Numbered from the stretch's first letter, positions 25,389 to 35,068 are shown. The stretch is DNA of 42,518 nt from Syntrophobacteraceae bacterium (GCA_031292195.1 JARLHP010000167.1:1-42518); one strand, 5' to 3'. Translations and numbers: made by a program. The notes: a model not told the origin generated them from the letters alone.

Positions 25389-26411
25389 TCATTTCAGGGG
25401 TACATCCTCGTACTTGCTTTCCACTCTGCGCCAACTTCCATCGGGATCGAAAGTTGTCATCTTCGGGGCAACGATCTCGGTACTCAATCCAAGGTCCCTT
25501 TCGTACACGACGCCGTCTTGATTAACGATGAAGGTCCTGATCCCGGAGGACCCGTATGTGGCCGGGTATGCCACCATGGCAAACCCTCCGATCATCCTGC
25601 CGTTGATAACGTAATCGTATTCGCCCCGGGGCGCGTGCGGGCCCTGGGACTTGAGTATTTTGTAGAAATAGCCGTGATAGGGGGCGGGGTTGCCGGCCGA
25701 TTTTTCCCTATATCCTTCGCTTTTGGCTTTCCCGATCAATGGCCCGAAAGGGCTCTTTTCTTCTCCTTCTTTAGCCTCCCAGTGGAGCCCGTCCTTTGTG
25801 CCGGGATCACTTAAAAATTTCTGCGCATATTCCAGGACCCCGTCGCCGTTTCGATCCTTTGAGGCATACTCGCGCTGGGCATCCACGTATGCCAGGCAGA
25901 CTTCGATTGCGCTAAGTTCATCCGAGCCGATCCACCGGTTCAAAAGTTCGTTTTTCCCCTCCGTTGCGGAGAAGCTCCATTTCGGTCCAACCTTTTCCAT
26001 TGGAATGGGAAAAGGCCATGAATCATTTCCTACTTCGAGGACCGCCTTTGTGGCGCTGACCATGGATATCAGGTGCTTTTCCCGGTAGGCCGCCAGAAAT
26101 CGCTCGCGAGCGGCCTTGTCTGCGACCGCATCGCCTGAGTCTACGAGTTGCTCGCCGCCCGGACCGAATACAGCCAAAAGTTTAGCGCCCTCATTTGTAC
26201 TCAGAGCCTCCACTAACGCTTCGACTCCCTCTTCAGGGGTCCTGTAAAGAGCCGGCCGCCTATCTCCTCTCTCGTGTTCCGCAAACTCCGCGATTCTAGC
26301 CGCCGCGCTTTCAGAAAACCGGGCCGATATAACGGGGGCGGTTGTCCAGAAAATCAGGCAAAGCAGGATTATGCGAAACGTTGGGATATATTTTTCGAGT
26401 ACAGGCATCAT
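25389..26411 (-). CDS. DUF2950 secreted protein
   Basis: 340 residues with a signal peptide (basic start, then IILLCLIFWTTAPVISA). The body has the DUF2950 pattern: YRTPEEGVEALVEALST, LLAVFGPGGEQLVDSGDAVADK, VGNDSWPFPIPMEKVG, WSFSATEGKNELLNRWIG, NELSAIE-like DELSAIEVCLAYVDAQREYA, and PYHGYFYKILKSQGP with GGFAMVAYPATYGSSGI. Function unknown; exported. The ATG has GGAGGATTC upstream. It lies 89 bases after the DUF3300 gene, a pairing I recall from other proteobacteria, so the two may act together in the envelope. A shortened relative of this gene is at 35523. Confidence 0.92.
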   Translation of the reverse strand: MMPVLEKYIPTFRIILLCLIFWTTAPVISARFSESAAARIAEFAEHERGDRRPALYRTPEEGVEALVEALSTNEGAKLLAVFGPGGEQLVDSGDAVADKAARERFLAAYREKHLISMVSATKAVLEVGNDSWPFPIPMEKVGPKWSFSATEGKNELLNRWIGSDELSAIEVCLAYVDAQREYASKDRNGDGVLEYAQKFLSDPGTKDGLHWEAKEGEEKSPFGPLIGKAKSEGYREKSAGNPAPYHGYFYKILKSQGPHAPRGEYDYVINGRMIGGFAMVAYPATYGSSGIRTFIVNQDGVVYERDLGLSTEIVAPKMTTFDPDGSWRRVESKYEDVPLK

Positions 26412-26500
26412 GAATCCTCCTTGAAGCCGTATACGTCGTGAGTTCGGTGTTATTTATCTCCTCCGGGACCGGCGCCAATTATTTGCACCGGCTCCGGAGA

Positions 26501-27733
26501 CTACCTGCGTCGTCCACCGCCTCCACCGGTTCGACCTCCACGACCGCCACCGGAGAAACCGCCCCGGCCACCGCCCAAACCTCGGCCCCCGGACCTTCCC
26601 ATGGAGGCCTGACGGCTGGAAGAGCCACGCTGCGAACTCCTCCTGGTGTACCCGCTGTGTCCCATGCCTTGGAAGGCGCCTCCGGCGCGCCCTTGTCGCG
26701 ACCCGCGCCGGCCGGAGGAGGCGGAGGGCCTTCCTGAAACGGACTGTCCGCGCCGCCGGGAAGACGCCTGCGAAGCTCCCTTGGGGCCCTTTGCACCGGA
26801 GGGCCGTTGGGACGTTTTCGGTCTGCCGGCGCCGGCCGAAGGCGAGCGGTTCGGGCTTCTGCCGCGAAAATTTCCCCTGGTTGCCGCCGCGCTTCCTTTC
26901 CGACGGGCCGCCGAGTTTCCCGCCGAGACACCGCCCCTTCGGGCCTGGTTCCATTTCCCGGTCTGATAGTGTGAGACGCGGTTACCGTTGATGTTGAAAT
27001 TGCGGTTCACATTGACATTCACCGTTCCGCCGCCCCAGTTCCAATTTCCCCAGCCGCCGTTCCAGGCCGCTCCGACAGCCACTCCGGCGGCAAAACCGAG
27101 CACCCCCGCGGCGACTGCCCCTCCGTAGGGGGAATAAGCATAGGGAGGATAGGCCGGATAGGGCCAGGCGCCGTAGACCACCTCTGGATTGTAGGAAGGC
27201 ACGTAGATCGTAGTCGGGTTGGCGGGTTCGATGGTTATCGTGTTGCTTTCATCCACCACCTTCTGTTCGCTCGAACTTTTGAGGTTGCCCTCGGCCCTGG
27301 CCCTGGCCCGGAGTTTTTGGACCGTGTCCATGACATCTTTTTGCTGCTCCAGGAAAGCCGCGCCCAATGCCTGAGTCCAGTCGAGCTTCTCGCTCATCAT
27401 GGCCAGAACTTCGGGGAACGGAACCAGCGCTTTCACGCTCAGGTCCCATTTCATCTTGACCAGCGCGGCGTCAAGCTGCTCGCCCTTGAGATCCTTGTTT
27501 TGCTTTACCCACCGGTCCGCCGAAACGACTTCCAGAGGAAATGTCGCCGCCACCAGAACGTTTGCCAGCAGGGAATCGGGGTAGAGGGCGATTGAAGCGA
27601 GTATCCGGCTCAGTTCTTCTTTGCCGAACGGGGGGCCGGCGCCTTTTTCCTGCCCCGAAACTTCGCCCGGAACCGCCAAAAGGAATATCAGGAGTACGAT
27701 CACAGCACGCTTGATTGCTGGTAGTAGGTTCAT
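26501..27733 (-). CDS. DUF3300 secreted protein with long Arg/Gly/Ser-rich tail
   Basis: 410 residues from the ATG at 27733, preceded by CAGGAGAG. Signal peptide (AVIVLLIFLLAVPGEVSG) and a DUF3300 domain of about 200 residues: LSRILASIALYPDSLLANVL, AATFPLEVVSADRWVKQN, WDLSVKALVPFPEVLAMM and TIYVPSYNPEVVYGAWPYP. Then comes a short Gly/Trp/Asn segment (WNGGWGNWNWGGG). The last 150 residues are low-complexity and strongly basic, ending in repeated RGG/GGR units. Its role is unknown; location should be periplasm or outer surface. It sits between DUF2950 and DUF2254. Confidence 0.9.
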   Translation of the reverse strand: MNLLPAIKRAVIVLLIFLLAVPGEVSGQEKGAGPPFGKEELSRILASIALYPDSLLANVLVAATFPLEVVSADRWVKQNKDLKGEQLDAALVKMKWDLSVKALVPFPEVLAMMSEKLDWTQALGAAFLEQQKDVMDTVQKLRARARAEGNLKSSSEQKVVDESNTITIEPANPTTIYVPSYNPEVVYGAWPYPAYPPYAYSPYGGAVAAGVLGFAAGVAVGAAWNGGWGNWNWGGGTVNVNVNRNFNINGNRVSHYQTGKWNQARRGGVSAGNSAARRKGSAAATRGNFRGRSPNRSPSAGAGRPKTSQRPSGAKGPKGASQASSRRRGQSVSGRPSASSGRRGSRQGRAGGAFQGMGHSGYTRRSSQRGSSSRQASMGRSGGRGLGGGRGGFSGGGRGGRTGGGGGRRR

Positions 27734-27753
27734 AGCCGGCTCTCCTGTCACTG

Positions 27754-29043
27754 TTAGTGTGGAGTACCTCCCAAACCCAGTGAATCCGGGGTAAGGGCGC
27801 ACAACCTATCTTCCAGGTCGGGGAATTGGCGTTCGACGCCCGAGCGAAGCAGTTCAAGTTCTCTTACAAGCTCGGGGGCGCGATACCCAGGCAGGAGATC
27901 AACCAGGTTCATGATCATGGCTTCGAGTCTCCTGCAAATCTGCAGACTTCCCGAGCCGTAGATACGCACCTCGCTTATCGCCAGCGAGACGAAGTCCTGC
28001 CAGTGGGGTTTTGAGAGGAACAATCTCACATGGCCTTCGCTGTCTTTGGCCGGTCCGTTATCGAGTTGGCGCAGCCCAACCGTGAGCAGGAGCCGGTTCA
28101 ATTGATCTATGGCCAGCACCGCGGTGGTCGGGTCGTTGATGGCGGGTGAAAGAGCCTTGATGGCAATATCAACCAGAATGCGAAAGGCGAAGGCAGGGTC
28201 CTGATCCATGGTGCGTTCGGCGCCCAGGGCGATCGACTTTTTGAGCAAGCCCTGATCGATATCCGCACCGGAAGCGTACACCTCAATAATGGGCGCCCCT
28301 TTAGCCACAAAATTGCCCACTCTCGGTACGAGGGCCAGGACGGCGCCGGACTGGTTTGCGATATCCACCAGGCCTTCCTGGTCAACGGCCAGAATAACCC
28401 CGGACCTGCTGGAATTTAAAACTGTGCGAATCGGCAGGCCCGGCGCCCGTGATCCAACCTGTTCGGCTGATTCAACGGGAAAGGGGTAGCACTTTTCAAT
28501 CACTCGCAGGCCCTGGGCGGAGACCCTGTTTACGATTGGCGAGGGCCGGAAATGGCGCAATGCGTGGTCGATCAGGTAAAGAAAGGCCCCAATGCTCGCC
28601 AGGTTGAATACGATTGCCATGAGTACCTGGAGTTGGTGAACCGATTTGGTGGTCCTGGCCAGCGCGGAAACAGTATAGATGAAGGTGAAGACGAACAGTC
28701 CGAGCACCAGCCGGTACGACCAGTTCAGCATAAATTCCCGGATGACCCTGGGGGAGAGTTGAGCGCTCATCAGTTGCACGGCTATCAAAAGGGCTGAGGC
28801 CAGAAATACGATATAGGACAGGCTTGCCCCGATAAGCGCCCCCAACAGGGCACGAGCCCCATCGATCTCGAAATTGAGAAGGGACCAGCGTGTTCCGGCT
28901 TCAATCCATCGCACCGCGGGGGCAACCAGCAGGGCTACCCCGGCACAGGAAAGTGGAATAATCCACATGGAGGTCTTGAAAAAAGTCTGCAGCCGCTGTC
29001 GCATTATCCAGGGAATCATCTGCCCGTGTCTTTTTATCTGCAT
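27754..29043 (-). CDS. DUF2254 integral membrane protein
   Basis: Up to 429 residues; the ATG at 29043 has no good ribosome site and ATGs at 29019 or 29004 are alternatives. Four membrane segments in the first 180 residues (about 23-43, 66-92, 110-130, 143-163), then a soluble half. Patterns SAQLSPRVIREFML, DHALRHFRPSPIV, FVAKGAPIIEVYA, RTMDQDPAFAFRILVDIAIKALSPAINDPTTAVLAIDQL (the most conserved part of the family, about residues 279-317) and LPGYRAPELVREL identify DUF2254. Function unknown; sometimes suggested to be channel- or transporter-like. The start lies five bases after the outer-membrane channel stop, so it may belong to the efflux operon. Confidence 0.9.
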   Translation of the reverse strand: MQIKRHGQMIPWIMRQRLQTFFKTSMWIIPLSCAGVALLVAPAVRWIEAGTRWSLLNFEIDGARALLGALIGASLSYIVFLASALLIAVQLMSAQLSPRVIREFMLNWSYRLVLGLFVFTFIYTVSALARTTKSVHQLQVLMAIVFNLASIGAFLYLIDHALRHFRPSPIVNRVSAQGLRVIEKCYPFPVESAEQVGSRAPGLPIRTVLNSSRSGVILAVDQEGLVDIANQSGAVLALVPRVGNFVAKGAPIIEVYASGADIDQGLLKKSIALGAERTMDQDPAFAFRILVDIAIKALSPAINDPTTAVLAIDQLNRLLLTVGLRQLDNGPAKDSEGHVRLFLSKPHWQDFVSLAISEVRIYGSGSLQICRRLEAMIMNLVDLLPGYRAPELVRELELLRSGVERQFPDLEDRLCALTPDSLGLGGTPH

Positions 29044-29048
29044 GGATT

Positions 29049-30599
29049 TTACCGGTTCCCGACCAATGCGGTGGTATCCGCCTCCGGCCGAGCTGCCGGC
29101 CGGCGCAGCCAGTTGGGCAGCTCGGGGCTTGGCAAGCTGTCAGCGGCGACACGCCGCACTTCCGCGGAGCTTGATGAGTGTGCCGCCCGCGCGGCCCGGG
29201 TTAGTTCGTTTGCTCTGCACACCCATCCGCCTCCCATGGCCTGATAGATCGCTACCAGCGAAGAGAGGGCGGAGCCCTGGAGCTGGGCATAGCCGAGCTG
29301 GGCCGGAAAGAGCTGGGCTTCGGCGTAGAGCACTGTCAGATATTGGGTGTAGCCGCCGTTGTAGAGCATGACGGCCAGTCGTTCATATTCGCTCAATGCA
29401 TCCACCAGCCGCTTTTGGGCTTGAAGCTGGGCGAGCAGTTCGGCGTGAGTCGAAAGCGAGTTTTCCACGTCTTTGAAGGCGTTTTGAATGGTATTTTCAT
29501 AAGAGCAAAGGGCTGCATTCCGGGCGCCTTTGGCCTGCATGACCTGGCCGGCTATCGCCCCGGCGGTAAAAATCGGCCCGGTAAACGATCCCGCATAGCT
29601 CCACATCCGGGCGGGACCCGTAAAGAGTTTGGACAGGTCGGAACTGGCCGTGCCAAAGGCGCCGGTAAGCGATATTGTCGGAAAATAAAGCGCCTGGGCC
29701 GCGCCGATCTGTGCGTTTGCGGCTACCAGGTTCTGCTCGGCCTGCATTATGTCGGGCCTCCGGGCGAGAAGCTGTGAGGGAAGTCCCGATGGAACGGCTG
29801 GAAAGGCAAGCTGTGAGAGCGTTTTGCCGCGCCGGATGGGGCCGGGGTTGCGGCCCAGAAGGATGCAGAGTCCATTTTCGGTCTGCACTATCTGGGATTT
29901 GATGGGCGGGATCTGGGCCGCAGCTGTCTCGTACTGAGACTTTGCCTGTTCGAGAGTCATCCGGGAGATCTGCCCGTGTTTGAATTTGAGTTCGAATTGC
30001 TTTACCGTTTCGCCGTATATGTGCAGGGATTGTCTGGCTATTTCGAGCTGGCTGTCCAGGGTGCGGAGTTGAATGTAGCTGCCGGCCACCGAACCGACCA
30101 AGGAAAGAATAACCCCCTGGCGGGCCTCCCCGGTAGCGAAAAGTTGAGCCCGGGCAGATTCGGTAAGTCGCCTGATGCGGCCCCACAAATCGATCTCCCA
30201 GTTGGCGCCCGCAAGGAGTTGGAAAGAAGATTGCGGGTTGGGCGTGCCGGCTTGAAGCGGTATGGCGCTTCTCTCGCTTAGCCGCTCGCGAGTTGCGCTG
30301 CCGCTGTAGGAAACCTGGGGGAAAAGCGGCGCGCGTGTCTGCATCAGCACGCCTGCGGCCTGCTCAATGTTGGCCGTTGCGACCCCCAGCGTCTTGTTGT
30401 TGGCCAAAGCCTCGGCTATCAGCGAATCGAGCACCGGGTCGTCGAACTGCTTCCACCAGTCGGTGTTGGCAGTGTTGCGCGCATACTCTTCCTCGAATCG
30501 GAAGGACTGTGGAGTGCTCACCGAAGGACGGCGATAGTTGGGCCCAACCATGCAGGCGGTGAGCAAAACGGCCATCAGGGATAGAAGCAGCCGGCGCAT
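29049..30599 (-). CDS. RND efflux outer-membrane lipoprotein (NodT/OprM type)
   Basis: 516 residues from the ATG at 30599, with GAGGGG upstream and one base after the pump stop. Lipobox LLTAC at the N-terminus followed by MVGPNYRRP, typical of this family. TolC-like helical repeats include WWKQFDDPVLDSLIAEAL, NWEIDLWGRIRRLTESA, LLARRPDIMQAEQNLVAANAQIG at the expected place, and YNGGYTQYLTVLYAEAQLF. It forms the trimeric outer-membrane duct. The family normally ends near YQAMGGGW; here about 50 more residues follow, encoded by repeat R1 copy B, so the C-terminus is probably acquired. Confidence 0.93.
   Translation of the reverse strand: MRRLLLSLMAVLLTACMVGPNYRRPSVSTPQSFRFEEEYARNTANTDWWKQFDDPVLDSLIAEALANNKTLGVATANIEQAAGVLMQTRAPLFPQVSYSGSATRERLSERSAIPLQAGTPNPQSSFQLLAGANWEIDLWGRIRRLTESARAQLFATGEARQGVILSLVGSVAGSYIQLRTLDSQLEIARQSLHIYGETVKQFELKFKHGQISRMTLEQAKSQYETAAAQIPPIKSQIVQTENGLCILLGRNPGPIRRGKTLSQLAFPAVPSGLPSQLLARRPDIMQAEQNLVAANAQIGAAQALYFPTISLTGAFGTASSDLSKLFTGPARMWSYAGSFTGPIFTAGAIAGQVMQAKGARNAALCSYENTIQNAFKDVENSLSTHAELLAQLQAQKRLVDALSEYERLAVMLYNGGYTQYLTVLYAEAQLFPAQLGYAQLQGSALSSLVAIYQAMGGGWVCRANELTRAARAAHSSSSAEVRRVAADSLPSPELPNWLRRPAARPEADTTALVGNR
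29068..29175 (+). repeat. Dispersed two-hairpin repeat R1, copy B
   Basis: Stem 29088-29097 with 29116-29125 (CCGAGCTGCC / GGCAGCTCGG) and stem 29143-29148 with 29152-29157 (GCGGCG / CGCCGC). It is in the same orientation on the plus strand as copy A at 18170. It lies inside the 3' end of the outer-membrane channel gene, whose last codons it supplies. Confidence 0.85.
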
Positions 30600-30600
30600 A

Positions 30601-33600
30601 TCAGTTCCCCTCGATGTTCTCATGCGGTTCGGTCCCGGGCCGGCTTTCCAGGTGTTCAGCCGACTTTTTCCTCGTCTCTCTTTTCTCGGTCCATTTATCG
30701 AAGATGTAGAAAAAGAGCGGCACATAGAGCATGGCCAGGGTGGCTTCGCCAATCATGCCGCCCATAATGCCCGTGCCTATGGAATGACGCGCGTTGGCGC
30801 CCGCCCCCGTGGCGATGGCCAGAGGCAGCACTCCGAAAACAAAGGCGAGCGAGGTCATGATGATGGGCCGGAATCTTTCCTCGCCGGCCTTTATGGTGGC
30901 GTCCATGATCGACAACCCCTGCTTGCGCAGATCGACGGCGCAGGTGACTCTGAGGACCGCGTTTTTTGCCCCCAGACCGATGAGCACCAGCAGGCCGATC
31001 TGGAAATAGACATCGTTATCAAGACCCCGCAGGGTGTTGAAAATAAGGGCGCCAAGAATGCCGAAAGGAACGGCGGTCATGACCGAGCCGGGGAGTGTCC
31101 AGGATTCGAACTGGGCTGCCAGGACCAGAAACACTATTAGGAGACCGAAGATGAAAGCCGATGCCGAGGTCCCACCCGATTTTTTTTCCTCGTACGACAT
31201 CCCCGACCAGGTATAGGCATAACCTGCCGGAAGCACTTCTTTTGCGACCTGCTCCATGGTCGTCAATGCTTCGCCCGAACTGTACCCGCCGGCGGCATCG
31301 CCTGTGATCTGGGCCGCGGGGAAACCGTTGAAATGGGGTACAAGGTCGGGGTCTTTGGTGAACTGGGTGGTGACCATGGCCGAAAGCGGAATCATCTTCC
31401 CGTCGGCCGACCGGGTGTACAACCGGGTGAGGTCTCCCGGGCTCTTGCGAAATTGCGAGTCGGATTGCACTATGACATTCCACACACGGCCGTACTGGTT
31501 GAACTGGCTGACCTGGGCCGAGCCGAACTGGGCCTGGAGTGCGCTGTACACATCCCCTATCGGGACCCCGAGCAGCACCGCTCTGGATCGGTCCACCTCG
31601 GCGCGCAGTTGCAGGGATGAAGCTCGAAAAGTGGAATTGAGGCCCGAAAGCTCGGGGCGAGTGCGGGCCTTTGCCAGAAACCTCCGGGTAATGTCGTAGA
31701 GGCGTGCCGGATCACCCTCGGCTGTTTTGTCCTGGATCCAGAATTCGAAGCTGCCTGTCGTTCCGATCCCCGGTATAGCCGGGGGCGCAATGGGGATAAA
31801 CTGGCCGGTCCTGATATTTCGGGCCTGGGAGGCGACCTCCTTCAAGACCGCGAAACTGCTCTCCCCGCGGGCTCGTTTGCTCGAGGCATAACGGTCCTTG
31901 AAGTCTTTGAGCTTAACGAAAAAGGTCGATACATTGGACTTGTATTGGCTGTCTATCAGGCTGTACCCGTTGATGATCGAACGGCTTTCAACCGCCGGAT
32001 TTTTCGAGAACAACTGGTCGACAAGGCCGGCGGTCTCGGATGTGCGGCTCAAACTGGCGGCATCGGGCATATTGATCTGGGCCATTACATACCCCTGGTC
32101 CTCGTTTGGCACGAAGCTCGTGGGAGTAGTCCGGAACAGGTGCACCAGGCCCCAGATCATAACGGCCAGCAACACGAAGGCCACCATCATCCGCTTAATC
32201 ATGAACACCACCGCATCGCCGAAAGCCAGGGTGAAGCGGTCGAACATCCGGTTGAACCAGGCGAACGGACCTCTTTTGGGCGGACCCGAGTGCTTCAGCA
32301 TGATACCGCACATGGCCGGTGTAAGCGTCAGCGCCACGAACCCGGACAGGACCACCGAAATGACTATGGTGATGGAGAACTGCTTGTAAAGCTGGCCGGT
32401 GGTGCCGGGAAGGAAGGCGGCCGGAATGAAAACCGAAGCCATGACCAGGACGACGGCTACCAGTGAAGTGCCGATCTCCGCCATGGCCTTTTCGGTGGCC
32501 TCCCTTGGAGGCAGCCCGACCTTTGCCATGTTGCTCTCGACATTTTCCACGACCACGATGGCGTCATCGACCACCATGCCGATGGCAAGCACAATTCCGA
32601 ACAATGTCAGAAGGTTTACCGAAAAACCCAGGGCGAGCATTCCGCAGAAAGTTCCAATCAGGGAAACGAAGATGGCGACCGTGCAGATGATCGTGGAGCG
32701 AAAGCTCTGCAGGAAGAGGTAAACGACCAGCACGACCAGCAATACCGCCTCAAACAGGGTATGGATGACCTCCTCGATCGACAGCCGCACAAAATCGGTT
32801 GTGTCCAGGGCGATCGTATAGTCGATCCCGTCGGGCATGGTGGGTTTCAATTCCTCCATGGTCCGGCGCACGCCCTTGGAGACCTCGAGTCCGTTGGCGC
32901 CCGGCTGCTGGTAGACGATTATGGGGGTCGCCGGCGCCCAGTTCAGCCTGTTGTTGTCGATGTATTGCCTCCGGCCGACATCGACCCTGGCCACGTCACG
33001 GATCCTTACGATGGCGCTGCCGTTCTGGCTGGCGCGCAGGATGATGTCTCCATACTGCGAAGGTTTTACAAATGGTGGCTGGGTAACGACCGGGTAGGTC
33101 AGCTGCTGGTCTTTGTCGATCGGCTGCTGCCCGACCTGACCGGCCCCCCATAAGGCGTTTTGCCTGGAAACCGCGTTTTCGATGTCGGTGGTTGTAATCC
33201 CGAGGGAGGCCATCCGGTCCGGGTTCATCCAGACGCGCATGGCCTGGTCCGGCACCCCGAAAATCTGCGCCTGTCCCGCTCCATTGACGCGTTTGATCGC
33301 ATCCAGAATGTAGACGTTTGTATAATTGGTGACGTACTCCGGACTGTAGCGCCCGTCCTTGTTGTACACCGCGATGATCATAAGGGGGCTGGAGGATTTT
33401 TTCTGCACCGAGACCCCATATTTCGCCACTGCTTCAGGCAGTTGCGGCATGGCCAGATTGACCCGGTTTTGCACCTGCACCTGGGCGATATCGGGATCGG
33501 TATTCAAGGTGAAGTAGACCGTAAGGGTCATCTGGCCGGTGCTGGAGCTGGTCGACATCATGTAGAGCATATTGTCGACGCCGTTTACCTGCGCCTCTAT

Positions 33601-33792
33601 CGGCGCGGCCACCGAATCGGCCACAGTCTTCGAGTCGGCGCCCGGATAGGTGGTCGTGACCTGGATCTGGATCGGTGTGATTGTCGGGTATTGCTCCACG
33701 GGTAATACCTTCATCGCCACCAGCCCGGCGATCACGATGATAAGAGATATGACCGTGGCAAAAATGGGCCGTTCGATAAAAAACCTGGACAT
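30601..33792 (-). CDS. RND multidrug efflux pump, AcrB/HAE1 family
   Basis: 1063 residues, the usual size. It is a trimeric inner-membrane proton/drug antiporter. It begins MSRFFIERPIFATVISLIIV with the first membrane helix, followed by LPVEQYPTITPIQIQVTTTYPGA. The porter domain has GVDNMLYMMS. Helix 4 carries the proton-relay Asp pair in GMVVDDAIVVVENVE. Later patterns include FVPNEDQGYVMAQINMPDAASL, FARRG-like substitutions, FGLLIVFLVLAAQFESWTLP, GLGAKNAVL and GTGIMGGMIGEATLA. GAKNAVLRV replaces the commoner GKNAIL. Twelve membrane helices are expected. Order adaptor-pump-channel, with one base to the channel gene, makes a complete tripartite system. Confidence 0.97.
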   Translation of the reverse strand: MSRFFIERPIFATVISLIIVIAGLVAMKVLPVEQYPTITPIQIQVTTTYPGADSKTVADSVAAPIEAQVNGVDNMLYMMSTSSSTGQMTLTVYFTLNTDPDIAQVQVQNRVNLAMPQLPEAVAKYGVSVQKKSSSPLMIIAVYNKDGRYSPEYVTNYTNVYILDAIKRVNGAGQAQIFGVPDQAMRVWMNPDRMASLGITTTDIENAVSRQNALWGAGQVGQQPIDKDQQLTYPVVTQPPFVKPSQYGDIILRASQNGSAIVRIRDVARVDVGRRQYIDNNRLNWAPATPIIVYQQPGANGLEVSKGVRRTMEELKPTMPDGIDYTIALDTTDFVRLSIEEVIHTLFEAVLLVVLVVYLFLQSFRSTIICTVAIFVSLIGTFCGMLALGFSVNLLTLFGIVLAIGMVVDDAIVVVENVESNMAKVGLPPREATEKAMAEIGTSLVAVVLVMASVFIPAAFLPGTTGQLYKQFSITIVISVVLSGFVALTLTPAMCGIMLKHSGPPKRGPFAWFNRMFDRFTLAFGDAVVFMIKRMMVAFVLLAVMIWGLVHLFRTTPTSFVPNEDQGYVMAQINMPDAASLSRTSETAGLVDQLFSKNPAVESRSIINGYSLIDSQYKSNVSTFFVKLKDFKDRYASSKRARGESSFAVLKEVASQARNIRTGQFIPIAPPAIPGIGTTGSFEFWIQDKTAEGDPARLYDITRRFLAKARTRPELSGLNSTFRASSLQLRAEVDRSRAVLLGVPIGDVYSALQAQFGSAQVSQFNQYGRVWNVIVQSDSQFRKSPGDLTRLYTRSADGKMIPLSAMVTTQFTKDPDLVPHFNGFPAAQITGDAAGGYSSGEALTTMEQVAKEVLPAGYAYTWSGMSYEEKKSGGTSASAFIFGLLIVFLVLAAQFESWTLPGSVMTAVPFGILGALIFNTLRGLDNDVYFQIGLLVLIGLGAKNAVLRVTCAVDLRKQGLSIMDATIKAGEERFRPIIMTSLAFVFGVLPLAIATGAGANARHSIGTGIMGGMIGEATLAMLYVPLFFYIFDKWTEKRETRKKSAEHLESRPGTEPHENIEGN

Positions 33793-33836
33793 GGGTTAGC
33801 GCTCCCTGGCTTCCCGCCTCCTCTTGATCGACCGAT

Positions 33837-35057
33837 TCACGGCGCGCCCGCCTCCGGCGAATCCGTTTTCTTTGTGGCCGAGACAACTCGTACCTGCGCC
33901 CCGGGGCTAAGGGTGAGGGCCCCGTCGACCACCACCCGATCGCCTGCTTTGAGGCCGTCGTTGATAAACCAGTCATTCGCATGCGCATCGCCTAGAGCTA
34001 CCGGGCGCGGTTCGGCCTTCCCGCCTTTTCCCACTACCCATACGAAATGGCCTCTGGACGCCTGCTGGACGGCGCGCTGGGGGATGAGGACAGCATTGGG
34101 GCGGGTCGCCCCCTGTATGCGCACACGGACAAACTCGTTTGGCCGCAGCCAGTTTTCCGGGTTGTTAACCGTTATCCGGACCAGGAAAGTTCCGGTCTGG
34201 GGGTTGAACATGGGGTTGGCAAAAGTCACCTGCCCGGTGTGTGAAAAAATCGAGCCGTCCGCCAGCACGATCTCCGCCCTGTATTTGTTGTCCTTGGGTC
34301 CCCGAAGCAGGCCTTTTTCCGTTTCATTGCGTATTTTGAGCCTGTCGTTTTCCGAGAGACTGAAGTTTACATAGATCGGCGAGGTTACCGCGACGGTGGT
34401 CAGTTGACTGTTTTGCGAATTGAGATAGCTCCCGTCCTGTTGCAGGGCGTAGCTGGTAATGCCGTCAACCGGCGATTTGATCACTGTGTAGGAAAGGTTT
34501 AGTTTGGCTTGTTCGACAACCGCCTTGGCCTGGGCGACAGCGGCCCCGGAAGTATGGAACTGGCCGGTCGCGTCGTCGAGTTCCCTTTGGGAAAGCGCAG
34601 CGGCTGCCGCCAGGGGTTTTACCCGGGCCAGATTTTTACGCGCCACGTCGAAAGCCGCGGTGCTTCGTTCAAAAGCCGCCTCGGCCTGGTCGAGTTGCGC
34701 CTGGAAAGGCTTGCGGTCCATAAGAAAAAGCGCCTGCCCGGCTTTTACCAGCGTCCCTTCGGTGTAGACACGCTCTTCGAGAAACCCCGAGACCCTGGCC
34801 TGAATATTGACTTGCCTCGAACTCTGCACCTGGGCGACGTATTCAAAGGAAACCGGGGTATCTGCCGGCTTAACTGTGACTACAGTTACTTCGACCCGTT
34901 CTTGCTTGTTCGCCGAATTATCCGCTTTGTGCTTTTCACACCCCCAAACAGCAAAGATCATCACCAAAGCCGGCAACAGGGCAACAGGCCATAGCCGAAG
35001 ACAATGCCGGCGAACCGTCCGCCTTTGGTCCAGCCAGAGTGGAGGATGTAAGGTCAT
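33837..35057 (-). CDS. RND efflux periplasmic adaptor (AcrA/MexA type)
   Basis: 406 residues. Basic N-terminus, hydrophobic stretch and a plausible lipobox (FAVWGC), so probably an inner-membrane-anchored lipoprotein. The barrel-sandwich hybrid starts VNIQARVSGFLEERVYTEGTLVKAGQ across the usual two strands; a coiled coil runs about 125-190 (QLDQAEAAFERSTAAFDVARKNL); then LSYTVIKSPVDGIT, SPIYVNFSLSENDRL, NPQTGTFLVRI and LIPQRAV follow. It bridges pump and channel. The ATG has GGGAG nine bases upstream, and that site is part of a predicted leader stem at 35069-35152. First gene of the efflux operon. Confidence 0.96.
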   Translation of the reverse strand: MTLHPPLWLDQRRTVRRHCLRLWPVALLPALVMIFAVWGCEKHKADNSANKQERVEVTVVTVKPADTPVSFEYVAQVQSSRQVNIQARVSGFLEERVYTEGTLVKAGQALFLMDRKPFQAQLDQAEAAFERSTAAFDVARKNLARVKPLAAAAALSQRELDDATGQFHTSGAAVAQAKAVVEQAKLNLSYTVIKSPVDGITSYALQQDGSYLNSQNSQLTTVAVTSPIYVNFSLSENDRLKIRNETEKGLLRGPKDNKYRAEIVLADGSIFSHTGQVTFANPMFNPQTGTFLVRITVNNPENWLRPNEFVRVRIQGATRPNAVLIPQRAVQQASRGHFVWVVGKGGKAEPRPVALGDAHANDWFINDGLKAGDRVVVDGALTLSPGAQVRVVSATKKTDSPEAGAP

Positions 35058-35068
35058 GCTTTTTTCTC

